From Candidatus Mesolinea sp. (GTDB lineage Bacteria > Chloroflexota > Anaerolineae > Anaerolineales > Anaerolineaceae), in assembly GCA_003445715.1 (NCBI GenBank), contig DMCS01000012.1, positions 1-10,584 of the forward strand: a stretch of DNA of 10,584 nt, written 5' to 3'. The notes below the pieces were generated by a model. It saw only the letters and a list, made by a program, of their open reading frames with translations, searched no databases and was not told the origin of the DNA. Both the position numbers and the translations under genes were made by a program. The first letter of the stretch is position 1; each line of letters opens with the position of its first letter. This document shows positions 1 to 6,118 of this stretch, one piece after another.

Positions 1-47
1 ACCTTCTCAATGCCATTGAGACGCGCTCCCAGCTGCGCTATGGGCCC
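1..47 (-). tRNA. tRNA-Ala(GGC), 5' part only, cut by window edge
   Basis: Reading the minus strand from 47, the sequence gives a 7-nt acceptor strand (GGGCCCA), TA, a D-arm (GCGC, loop AGCTGGGA, GCGC), G26, and a 5-bp anticodon stem TCTCA/TGAGA around the loop ATGGCAT. The anticodon is GGC (plus-strand positions 12-14), which reads GCC alanine codons. The A32-T38 loop pair is a known feature of bacterial tRNA-Ala(GGC). The T-arm, acceptor 3' strand and any CCA lie outside the window, so G3:U70 cannot be checked. Three 72-bp units that copy its 5' part sit directly upstream, and the last unit ends at the first base of this tRNA. Confidence 0.85.
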
Positions 48-263
48 GGATTAATTGTTTTTTCTACTGCCCTTCGCGCTCCCAATCCCCCGGAAGGGGG
101 CTACGTGCGCTATGGGCCCAGATTAATTGTTTTTCCTACTGCCCTTCGCGCTCCCAGTCCCCCGGAAGGGGGCTACGTGCGCTATGGGCCCGGATTAATT
201 GTTTTTCCTACTGCCCTTCGCGCTCCCAGTCCCCCGGAAGGGGGCTGCGTGCGCTATGGGCCC
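48..263 (-). repeat. Three 72-bp tandem units derived from the tRNA-Ala 5' half with a GC hairpin in the D-loop
   Basis: Units lie at 192-263, 120-191 and 48-119 and differ at only a few bases. Read on the minus strand, each has four parts. First come 14 nt identical to tRNA-Ala(GGC) nt 1-14. Then a 20-nt insert carries the hairpin CCCCC-TTCC-GGGGG (plus-strand 87-100, 159-172, 231-244). Then 11 nt match the rest of the D-arm up to G26 (CTGGGAGCGCG). Last is a 27-nt A/T-richer tail. The third unit runs straight into the intact tRNA at 47. The unit length is close to a tRNA, but there is no anticodon arm or T-arm, so these are not functional tRNAs. Local duplication of the tRNA leader plus 5' half, with an inserted palindrome, would explain them. 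Confidence 0.85.
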
Positions 264-328
264 GGTTTTACGGTGGTTGCCTGGCCGGCGCCTGTGGTCT
301 TGTCCATCAGGTGCCTCCCGGCCCGTGA
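264..328 (-). other. Spacer between tRNA-Ala(CGC) and the tandem units
   Basis: This GC-rich stretch separates the 3' end of tRNA-Ala(CGC) from the first 72-bp unit. An 8-bp inverted repeat, GTCCATCA (302-309) and TGATGGAC (326-333), lets the trailer fold back on the tRNA 3' end. There is no T-run behind it, so it does not look like a terminator. Transcription could continue through the units into tRNA-Ala(GGC). No ORF with a ribosome binding site was found. Confidence 0.45.
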
Positions 329-401
329 TGGACCTGGAGGGACTCGAACCCTCGACCTCTTCAGTGCGATTGAAGCGCGCTCCCAACTGCGCTACAGGCC
401 C
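329..401 (-). tRNA. tRNA-Ala(CGC)
   Basis: A complete 73-nt cloverleaf reads from 401 to 329. The acceptor stem GGGCCTG/CAGGTCC includes the G3:U70 wobble pair that marks alanine tRNAs, with discriminator A73. The D-arm is GCGC-AGTTGGGA-GCGC. The anticodon stem CTTCA/TGAAG holds the loop ATCGCAC with anticodon CGC (plus-strand 366-368), which reads GCG. The variable loop is AGGTC and the T-arm is GAGGG-TTCGAGT-CCCTC. CCA is not encoded; the next bases are TCA. Identity from anticodon and G3:U70 agrees. A strong promoter lies 30 bp upstream. Confidence 0.95.
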
Positions 402-430
402 GACGTCAATCAAAACTTCAGGGTAAAAAA

Positions 431-459
431 ATTCTACCTGAGAGGGGGGTGAATGTCAA
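431..459 (-). promoter_or_regulatory. Promoter of the tRNA-Ala cluster
   Basis: On the minus strand, TTGACA (454-459) and TAGAAT (431-436) are separated by exactly 17 bp, a near-perfect sigma-70-type promoter. The start point would be near 424, giving a leader of about 22 nt before the tRNA 5' end at 401. No promoter this good was seen for tRNA-Ala(GGC), so one transcript may cover both tRNAs and the repeats between them. Confidence 0.8.
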
Positions 460-474
460 GCTAAAGGGGAGCTT

Positions 475-508
475 AAAAAACAGCCAGGCACCTCAGAGGA
501 TGCCTGGC
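475..508 (-). terminator. Rho-independent terminator of the 40-aa gene
   Basis: GCCAGGCA (483-490) and TGCCTGGC (501-508) form an 8-bp GC-rich stem. The 10-nt interior can pair three more bases (CCT/AGG). On the minus strand the stem is followed by TG and then a run of six T. It lies 15 bp past the stop of the small basic protein gene and separates it from the tRNA promoter. Confidence 0.85.
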
Positions 509-522
509 GTGGTTGCATGGGT

Positions 523-645
523 TTATGCACCGGTTGGGATTGACGAGGAAGTTTTGCTCTTTTCCTTCTTGGCTTTGCGCTTTTCTTTGATGGTCATCTT
601 GCGTTTTTTGCGCTCTTCCTTGCCAGGCATATTTTTGTCCGCCAT
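523..645 (-). CDS. Small Lys/Arg-rich protein, 40 aa
   Basis: I do not recognise a family. The ORF begins at ATG 645-643 and ends at TAA 525-523. A full Shine-Dalgarno, AAAGGAGGT (651-659), sits 5 nt before the ATG, and an intrinsic terminator follows the stop. Together these make a genuine gene likely despite its length. The protein starts MADKNMPGKE and has 12 Lys and 3 Arg in 40 residues. A strongly charged stretch at about residues 9-31 is probably helical, and the Ser/Thr/Pro tail ends in GA. There is no membrane segment, Cys pair or signal peptide. Such composition suits a nucleic-acid- or ribosome-associated protein, but that is inference. It is monocistronic. A competing 69-aa reading frame on the same strand has no ribosome binding site. 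Confidence 0.75.
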   Translation of the reverse strand: MADKNMPGKEERKKRKMTIKEKRKAKKEKSKTSSSIPTGA

Positions 646-695
646 AGGGCACCTCCTTTGACGAAACTTGGGATCGCGTCAATCGTACTGCTTCT

Positions 696-701
696 ATTAT
701 A
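696..701 (-). promoter_or_regulatory. Possible -10 box for the 40-aa gene
   Basis: A perfect TATAAT on the minus strand lies about 50 bp before the ATG. No good -35 hexamer is seen at 16-18 bp, only TAGATT- or ATAGAT-like sequence. The start point would be near 689. Confidence 0.4.
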
Positions 702-731
702 TATTAATTTGCTCAGAAATCTATGACCTGA

Positions 732-779
732 TGGTATGATTAAAAAATATCCGAAAAACCTACGCTCTGGTATGATTAA
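732..779 (+). promoter_or_regulatory. Duplicated extended -10 element upstream of the Thr/Pro-rich protein gene
   Basis: The 12-mer TGGTATGATTAA occurs at 732-743 and again at 768-779, exactly 36 bp apart. Each contains TG-N-TATGAT, an extended -10 box. The downstream copy places a start near 783, just before the GGAG at 787-790. Neither copy has a convincing -35 box. They could be tandem promoters, or a repeated binding site for a regulator. Confidence 0.45.
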
Positions 780-796
780 GCAGCCTGGAGATTACC

Positions 797-1168
797 TTGG
801 ACTCGGTTTCGAAGCAGAAGCGTACACGTTATTTACTCACATTGCTCATCTTGATCACCATCCCCTGCTATGCCTTAGGGATTGTGCTACTCAGGCTTAA
901 CCGGGGACCGCTGGAGCCGACCCCAACCGCGAGCGCCACGCCAACGATCACCGCTACTGCCACGATCACGCTCACCCCTTACCTGACGCGCACCGCCACG
1001 GTGACGCCGACGATTACCCTCACCCCCACCGTAACGCAGACGCGCACGCCTACGCAAACGCCTACACCCACCCAAACACCCACGTTGACGCTAAGCCCAA
1101 CGTTAACTGAAACCCCAACGGAGACTTTGCCACCAACTGAACCGCCAATTTCAGAAGAAACGCCCTAA
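797..1168 (+). CDS. Membrane-anchored Thr/Pro-rich protein, 123 aa
   Basis: No enzymatic domain is visible. Residues 1-11 are basic (KQKRTR), and residues 12-33 form one hydrophobic segment that would act as a signal anchor. From about residue 40 to the end the chain is low complexity, built of Thr-Pro, Thr-Ala-Thr and Thr-Leu-Thr runs with a short acidic end (EETP). Known proteins of this shape put an extended, possibly O-glycosylated stalk outside the membrane; this one has a stalk but no folded head, so its role is unknown. The start is TTG at 797, supported by GGAG at 787-790 with 6-nt spacing. It lies 28 bp upstream of the first M42 gene and could share its transcript. Confidence 0.7.
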   Translation: MDSVSKQKRTRYLLTLLILITIPCYALGIVLLRLNRGPLEPTPTASATPTITATATITLTPYLTRTATVTPTITLTPTVTQTRTPTQTPTPTQTPTLTLSPTLTETPTETLPPTEPPISEETP

Positions 1169-1178
1169 GAACTATAAA
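1150..1178 (+). promoter_or_regulatory. Possible promoter for the M42 cluster
   Basis: TTCAGA (1150-1155) and TATAAA (1173-1178) are 17 bp apart and match the sigma-70 consensus at 4 and 5 of 6 positions. The site overlaps the end of the preceding gene. A start near 1185 would leave a leader of only about 12 nt and would cut into the weak AAAGG at 1181-1185. Confidence 0.3.
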
Positions 1179-1196
1179 TGAAAGGTAATTAGCCTG

Positions 1197-2255
1197 ATGA
1201 CACTTGATTTACTCTCTCACCTCAAACAAATGCTTTCCGCACCTGGGCTTTCAGCTTACGAAGACCCGATCCGCGACATTATTGCCGAGGCTTGGCGCCC
1301 GCTCACAGATGAACTGAGCGTCAGCCGCGTGGGCAGCTTGCATGCGCTTAAGCGTGGGGATGGCGCTGAGCCGCGCCCCAAAGTGCTGCTCTCGGCGCAT
1401 ATGGACGCCATTGGCTTGATGGTAACGGCTATCACGGATGGCTTTTTACACGTTACGCAAGTGGGCGGGGTGGATGCCCGCATTTTACCTGGGCAGCTCG
1501 TCACCGTGCACGGGCGCAAGGAATTGCCCGGGACGGTAGTGATGCCGCCAGAATTTCTACTGCCACCAGAAGTGGAAAAAGGCGCCGTGCCGCTGCAATA
1601 TCTCCTTGTGGATGTTGGCTTGCAGCCTGCTGAAGTGGAAGAGCTGGTGCGCGTTGGAGATGTGGTCTCTTTTGCTCAGCCCCCGCTGGAATTAACAGGC
1701 GGCGCCGTAGCTGGGCATACGCTCGATAATCGCGCTTCGGTAGCCGCGGTGACGCATTGCTTAGAGCTCCTGCAGCGCCGCAAACATGCCTGGGACGTTT
1801 GGGCGGTGGCAAGCGCGCAGGAAGAAACCAATTTTGCGGGGGCGTTTACATCACCATTTGCCATTCAGCCCGATTTCGCCATTGCATTGGATGTAACCTT
1901 TGCCAAAGGTCCTGGCAGCACAGACTGGCGTACGGTCCCGTTGGGCAAAGGTGTGGCATTAGCTTGGGGACCCAATATTCACCCAGCGCTGTATGAAGCG
2001 CTCACCAAAACTGCGGATGAGCTGGACATTCCCTATTCCCCTGAACCAGCCCCTGGCATGACTGGCACAGACGCCGCCGCGATTCAAATTGTGCAGGCGG
2101 GCATCCCCTGCCTGCTGGTGAGCACGCCGCTGCGTTACATGCACACGCCAGTCGAGATGGTAGCGCTCAAAGATATTCAACGCGCCGGCCGGCTGATCGC
2201 CGAGTTTATCAGCGGGCTGCCTGTGGATTTTATGCAAACTGTGGAGTGGAAATAG
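1197..2255 (+). CDS. M42-family metallo-aminopeptidase 1 (divergent member), 352 aa
   Basis: This is a dinuclear-metal aminopeptidase of peptidase family M42 (TET / glutamyl aminopeptidase / cellulase M type), expected to trim N-terminal residues from peptides in the cytoplasm. All expected metal and catalytic residues are present: H68 and D70 in AHMDAIG, bridging D177 in LDNR, catalytic E209 followed by ligand E210, D232, and H316 in YMHTPVE. The loop after the catalytic Glu is unusual: most M42 enzymes have VGLRGA, as the two neighbours do, whereas this one reads TNFAGA. The middle domain around residues 95-170 is also less typical. A weak AAAGG at 1181-1185 precedes the ATG. It is the first of three M42 genes, with 2 bp to the next. 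Different substrate preference or a structural role in a mixed complex is inference. Confidence 0.9.
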   Translation: MTLDLLSHLKQMLSAPGLSAYEDPIRDIIAEAWRPLTDELSVSRVGSLHALKRGDGAEPRPKVLLSAHMDAIGLMVTAITDGFLHVTQVGGVDARILPGQLVTVHGRKELPGTVVMPPEFLLPPEVEKGAVPLQYLLVDVGLQPAEVEELVRVGDVVSFAQPPLELTGGAVAGHTLDNRASVAAVTHCLELLQRRKHAWDVWAVASAQEETNFAGAFTSPFAIQPDFAIALDVTFAKGPGSTDWRTVPLGKGVALAWGPNIHPALYEALTKTADELDIPYSPEPAPGMTGTDAAAIQIVQAGIPCLLVSTPLRYMHTPVEMVALKDIQRAGRLIAEFISGLPVDFMQTVEWK

Positions 2256-2257
2256 CC

Positions 2258-3343
2258 ATGAGCTCTCAAAAGCAACCTTCAATGCAATTAACCCCGGAGA
2301 TTGGCGCGCAGCAAGTGGAACTCCTCGCGCGCCTGTGTAATGCTATGGCCGTCTCCGGCGATGAACAAGAAGTGCGCCAGATCGTGTTGGACGAAATCCA
2401 GCCTTATTGCGACCAAGTGGAAGTGGACGGGTTGGGGAACGTCTTAGCCATGCATGTGGGCAGCCAGGCGCAAAAAGTACGCGTGATGATTGCGGCGCAT
2501 ATGGACGAAGTCGGCTTTATGCTGACCAATGATGAAGGCGAAGGTGTGTTTAGCTTCGAGACTGTTGGCGGGATCGACCCGCGGCAGCTGGTGGGCAAGG
2601 CAGTCATTGTCGGGCGGGAGCATGTGCCGGCAGTAATCGGTGCAAAACCCATCCACTTGACCACCGCTGAAGAACGGAAGAAGGCGCTCAAGGTGGAAGA
2701 ATTACGCATTGACCTAGGACCAGAAGGCAGCAGCAAAGCTAAGGTGGGAGATCGGGCGACTTTTGCTACCCAGCTGGAAGCATTAGAACCAAGCATTCGG
2801 GCAAAGGCACTAGATAACCGCTTGGGCGTAATTAATTTGATTGAACTGTTGCGCCACGCGCCAGAAAACATCGACTTGCTGGCTGCTTTTACCGTGCAAG
2901 AGGAGGTCGGTTTGCGCGGCGCACGGGTGGCAGCCTATCGCTTTGACCCGCAAATTGGGATGGCTATTGACGCCACACCGGCGCATGACCTGCCGGCTTA
3001 CGATGTGGATGTGGAGAACACCCGCTATAACACTAAGCTTGATCATGGGCCGGCGATTTACCTTATGGATGGTGCCACGATCTCAGACCGGCGGCTGGCT
3101 GAGTGGCTTATGCAAACCGCAGAGGCTGAAGGCATCCCTTACCAGATCCGCCAGCCTAACCCAGGTGGGACGGATGCCGGCGCCATTCACCGCGCGCGTG
3201 CTGGGGTTCCCAGTATTTCTGTGTCGGTTCCGGTGCGCTATGCCCATTCCGCAGCTAGCCTCATCCGGCAGGAGGATTGGGCTAATACGCTTAAGTTGGT
3301 CTATCACGCCCTCACACGGCTTACCCCCGAAATCTTGAGTTAG
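2258..3343 (+). CDS. M42-family metallo-aminopeptidase 2, 361 aa
   Basis: This is a standard-length member of peptidase family M42. Visible residues are H81 and D83 in AHMDEVG, D186 in LDNRLG, E215-E216 in QEEVGLRGA, D238, the PGGTDAG segment at 302-308, and H330 in RYAHS. The usual His-Thr/Ser-Pro-x-Glu after the last metal-binding His is altered to H-S-A-A-S here. GVIG-type sequence followed by KPIHL (residues 126-134) is the usual entry to the PDZ-like dimerisation domain. I chose ATG 2258 with GGA at 2248-2250 upstream. An in-frame GTG at 2246 would add four residues and overlap the previous gene, but it has no good ribosome binding site. The gap to the upstream stop is 2 bp, so translational coupling is likely. 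Confidence 0.93.
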   Translation: MSSQKQPSMQLTPEIGAQQVELLARLCNAMAVSGDEQEVRQIVLDEIQPYCDQVEVDGLGNVLAMHVGSQAQKVRVMIAAHMDEVGFMLTNDEGEGVFSFETVGGIDPRQLVGKAVIVGREHVPAVIGAKPIHLTTAEERKKALKVEELRIDLGPEGSSKAKVGDRATFATQLEALEPSIRAKALDNRLGVINLIELLRHAPENIDLLAAFTVQEEVGLRGARVAAYRFDPQIGMAIDATPAHDLPAYDVDVENTRYNTKLDHGPAIYLMDGATISDRRLAEWLMQTAEAEGIPYQIRQPNPGGTDAGAIHRARAGVPSISVSVPVRYAHSAASLIRQEDWANTLKLVYHALTRLTPEILS

Positions 3344-3356
3344 CAGGAGCATACAG

Positions 3357-4391
3357 ATGAGCATTGAAGCAAAGAAAATCGAGCAAGATGATGCCTTGTT
3401 GGCACTGATTAAAAAGATGGTAGAAACGCCTGGGCCTTCAGGCCAGGAACAGCTGATCCGTGCGGCAATTTTAGAGGAAATCCAAGGCAGCGCTGATGAA
3501 ATCCGCACGGACGCCATGGGCAACCTGATTGCGCGCAAGGGCAGCAAACAGCCCAACGGCCTGCGCATCATGATTTCAGCGCATATGGACGAGATTGGCT
3601 TGATGGTGACGCATGTGGATGAAAATGGCTTTTCGCGCTTTATCCCCATCGGTGGGGTCTCACCGCTCACGTGCATTGGCGGGAGGGTGATCTTCATGAA
3701 CGGACAGCGCGGCGTGATTGGCTGCGAACGGCTGGAACCTAACGCCTTGCCTACGCTGGAAAAGCTTTTTATCGATGTGGGTACAACTTCGCGTGAGGAT
3801 TGCCCCGTGAAGGTCGGAGATGTGTGCGGTTTTGAGCGGCCCTTCTTGGACTTAGGCAAGCACTTGGTGGCTAAGTCCATGGATAACCGCATATCAGTGG
3901 TCGTGGCGATCGCAGCGCTGCGAACGCTGCAGGCTAGCCCCCATGAGGTGTATTTTGTCTTCAGCGTGCAAGAAGAAGTCGGCTTGCGCGGATCTGCGAC
4001 GGCAGCTTATGGCGTCGACCCGGATGTGGGATTAGCCGTGGACGTTACTCGCACGGGTGATACGCCGCGCACTACCAAAATGGAAGTGGCGCTGGATAAA
4101 GGACCGGCGATTAAGGTGCGCGACTCTTCATTTATTGCCGACCCGCGTGTGGTGGATTGGATGATAGCGACGGCAAAGGCTGCAGATATCCCTTACCAAA
4201 TGGAGGTATTGGAAGCTGGAGGCACGGATGGCAGGTCGATCCAATTGGCGCGCGCTGGCGTGCCGGCTGGCTGCCTCTCGATCCCCTGCCGTTATATTCA
4301 CACACCTTCGGAGATGGTCTCGCGGGCAGATTTTGAGGACGCTATCCGCTTGCTGGTGGAGTTGCTCAGCCGCGAAGTCAAGTTGGGTTGA
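3357..4391 (+). CDS. M42-family metallo-aminopeptidase 3, 344 aa
   Basis: The third M42 enzyme has the most canonical motifs. These are TPGPSGQE near residues 24-31 (the usual M42 N-terminal signature), H76 and D78 in AHMDEIG, D176 in MDNRIS, E206-E207 in QEEVGLRGS, D229, AGGTDG at 287-292, and H315 in RYIHTPSEMV. It should therefore be an active cytoplasmic aminopeptidase. The ATG at 3357 follows CAGGAG (3344-3349) with 7-nt spacing, 13 bp after the preceding stop. M42 enzymes assemble into hollow dodecamers, and in some archaea different M42 paralogues co-assemble. The tandem arrangement makes that possible here, but no direct evidence is in the sequence. Confidence 0.94.
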   Translation: MSIEAKKIEQDDALLALIKKMVETPGPSGQEQLIRAAILEEIQGSADEIRTDAMGNLIARKGSKQPNGLRIMISAHMDEIGLMVTHVDENGFSRFIPIGGVSPLTCIGGRVIFMNGQRGVIGCERLEPNALPTLEKLFIDVGTTSREDCPVKVGDVCGFERPFLDLGKHLVAKSMDNRISVVVAIAALRTLQASPHEVYFVFSVQEEVGLRGSATAAYGVDPDVGLAVDVTRTGDTPRTTKMEVALDKGPAIKVRDSSFIADPRVVDWMIATAKAADIPYQMEVLEAGGTDGRSIQLARAGVPAGCLSIPCRYIHTPSEMVSRADFEDAIRLLVELLSREVKLG

Positions 4392-4414
4392 GGTAAAACA
4401 GCTTTTGGGCTTGG

Positions 4415-4423
4415 TGGTATAAC
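4415..4423 (+). promoter_or_regulatory. Extended -10 box immediately upstream of the lipoprotein gene
   Basis: TGG-TATAAC matches an extended -10 (TGN plus 5 of 6 bases). It ends only 9 bp before the ATG at 4433, so a start point 7 nt downstream would make the mRNA leaderless or nearly so. This agrees with the lack of any clear Shine-Dalgarno in TGGTTAGA before the ATG. No -35 box is evident. Confidence 0.4.
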
Positions 4424-4432
4424 CTGGTTAGA

Positions 4433-5767
4433 ATGAACACAAACAATTTACACAAACGCCGCTTTTGGCTGAGCCTGACTGTCTTGACGCTTTTGGCGAG
4501 CACCCTGACTGGCTGCACCGTGCTCGAGCAAATCCAGCTGCCGTGGGTGCAGCCCTCAGTGGAGTTGACCCAGCCAAACATCCCAGCCGAAAACCAGACG
4601 CCACAGCCAACCCAAGCTGAAGGGCTGCCTACGGAAACAGTTGAACCAACCCCCACAGAATTGACCGTGTGGCTGCCGCCGGAGATGAACCCAGAGGAGG
4701 AGACTCAAGCGGCGGTATTGCTGCGCTCCCGTTTGGATGCATTTGCTCAATCTCAAGGGATTGAGATTAAGTTGCGTCTTAAAGCGATGAGCGGAGCCAG
4801 TGGCATGTTAGAGTCCCTCACCGCTGCCAGCGTGGCTGCACCGGACGCCTTACCAGACCTGCTGGTACTCAACCGGCGGGACCTGGAAACTGCAGCTCTG
4901 AAGTCACTCATCGTCCCCTTGGACGAACTAACTACCATAGTCGATGGACCCGATTGGTACCCGTTTGCGACGGAAATGAGCTTGATTCAAAGCGTCGTGT
5001 ATGGGATTCCTTTTGTGGGTGACCCTTTGGCTTTTGTGTATAACCGCAGCCAAGCCGTTCAGCCGTTGCCAGATTGGGCAGGCATCTCTACGGATGGGGT
5101 AACTTTTGCCTTCCCGGCGGAGGATCCGCAGGCAACTTTTCCACTAACGCTCTATTTGGCGATGGGCGGCGCGGTTATGGATAGCCAGCGCCGGCCAATG
5201 TTAGACGAAAAGCCGCTTACGGATACGCTGACGCTTTTGCAGCAAGCCAAGAATCTTGGGCGCATCCATCCAGATGTGTTCCAGCTGGAAAACGGCTTGC
5301 AAACATGGGAATTATTTGCCGAAGGGGATGTTGATAGTGTGGTAGTTCCTGTGCGTGTGCTGCTTAGCAATCTTGGACAGGTTGATGAGGCAGCTGTTAT
5401 TGCGCCCGCGCTAAATGAGGTTTCGCTTACAACAGGCAGCGGCTGGGTTTGGGCGGTAGCAGCGCGTTCGCCGGCCCAGCAACGATTAGCTGTGGCATTG
5501 GCAGAAAACCTGGTCGAACCCGGTTTTTTGGCGGGCTGGAGCGAAGCGTTTGGACAGCTGCCTATGCGCCCTTCGGCACTAAAAAGTTGGAAGGATGAAC
5601 AGCTGCGGACAGCATTGGATAGCTTAGCTGCGGTGGCAAAGTTAACACCTGGAACCGAAGTGCTCAATAGTGTTGCCCCAGCATTGCATGATGCCGTCAT
5701 CGCTGTGCTACGTGATGATGCCGACCCGAAGGAAGCTGCCCAAAAAGCTGTGGAGAGCCTGCAATGA
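4433..5767 (+). CDS. Extracellular solute-binding lipoprotein (family 1 type), 444 aa
   Basis: This is an ABC-transporter-style solute-binding lipoprotein. It has a basic N-terminus (HKRR), a hydrophobic core at residues 11-25 and a lipobox LTGC with lipidated C28. A Pro/Thr/Gln/Glu-rich linker at about residues 40-76 follows. The mature binding domain starts with the strand LTVWLP (77-82). Typical family features are PDLLVLNRRDLETAA near 141-155, an IVPLDEL segment (160-166), and YGIPFVGDPLAFVYNRS at 190-206, the usual 'Y-G-x-P...YN' hinge region. The ligand cannot be read from sequence; sugars and related solutes are common in the family. No permease or ATPase gene is adjacent, so it is an orphan binding protein unless those lie elsewhere. 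It overlaps the next gene by 4 bp (ATGA). Confidence 0.85.
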   Translation: MNTNNLHKRRFWLSLTVLTLLASTLTGCTVLEQIQLPWVQPSVELTQPNIPAENQTPQPTQAEGLPTETVEPTPTELTVWLPPEMNPEEETQAAVLLRSRLDAFAQSQGIEIKLRLKAMSGASGMLESLTAASVAAPDALPDLLVLNRRDLETAALKSLIVPLDELTTIVDGPDWYPFATEMSLIQSVVYGIPFVGDPLAFVYNRSQAVQPLPDWAGISTDGVTFAFPAEDPQATFPLTLYLAMGGAVMDSQRRPMLDEKPLTDTLTLLQQAKNLGRIHPDVFQLENGLQTWELFAEGDVDSVVVPVRVLLSNLGQVDEAAVIAPALNEVSLTTGSGWVWAVAARSPAQQRLAVALAENLVEPGFLAGWSEAFGQLPMRPSALKSWKDEQLRTALDSLAAVAKLTPGTEVLNSVAPALHDAVIAVLRDDADPKEAAQKAVESLQ

Positions 5768-6096
5768 ACGCGAATGCCCCCAACAATTCAGAACCTTCCA
5801 AGTCAGCTTTCAACCTGACCGGACACCTTACCGCGGTCGTCATTTTGATTTGCGTTGTGATTGCTTTGGTAGTGGCTGTGGTGGTGGAACCAGACTTTAA
5901 TGCGCAAGATCAGGCAGCCCAAACGACCCCATTGCTGACACCAAACTCAATGGACACGCCATTGCCACCTGAAGTTGAAGCTGCAACACCGCCAGCGGTC
6001 AACATCGATAAAGTCATCATCATGGTTGGGATCTTAGTGCTGATCGTCTTGCTGGCAGTTTTGCGCGAAATTCTTTGGTACAAGCAGCACTCTTAA
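5764..6096 (+). CDS. Small two-helix membrane protein, 110 aa
   Basis: I do not recognise a family. The protein has two hydrophobic segments, at about residues 21-42 (rich in Val/Ile) and 82-103, joined by a 40-residue hydrophilic loop rich in Thr, Pro, Gln and acidic residues. The loop resembles the linkers of the upstream lipoprotein and of the Thr/Pro-rich protein, which suggests it lies outside the membrane. The N-terminal 20 residues are polar, Asn- and Ser-rich. The C-terminus WYKQHS is short and basic. The start codon overlaps the previous stop (ATGA), so translation is probably coupled to the solute-binding lipoprotein and a shared function is plausible. There is no terminator in the 22 bp before the convergent cysE stop. 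Confidence 0.75.
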   Translation: MNANAPNNSEPSKSAFNLTGHLTAVVILICVVIALVVAVVVEPDFNAQDQAAQTTPLLTPNSMDTPLPPEVEAATPPAVNIDKVIIMVGILVLIVLLAVLREILWYKQHS

Positions 6097-6118
6097 GTTT
6101 GCGCAAGTTTCTGCCCAT

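Noticed and set aside
36..265. CRISPR-like array
   Set aside because: The units are direct 72-bp tandem copies with no unique spacers, and no cas genes are present.
105..452. 115-aa plus-strand ORF across the repeats and tRNA-Ala(CGC)
   Set aside because: It translates the 72-bp units (72 is a multiple of three, so the frame stays open) and the complement of a tRNA gene. There is no ribosome binding site, so the coding look is an accident of the repeat length.
473..682. 69-aa minus-strand ORF overlapping the 40-aa gene
   Set aside because: Its frame reads through the Shine-Dalgarno of the 40-aa gene and into the terminator hairpin, and it has no ribosome binding site of its own.
3083..3892. 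269-aa minus-strand ORF
   Set aside because: It is antisense to two well-supported M42 genes, has no family-like motifs and no ribosome binding site.
5152..5700. 182-aa minus-strand ORF
   Set aside because: It lies wholly antisense to the solute-binding lipoprotein and has Ser/Thr-rich shadow composition.
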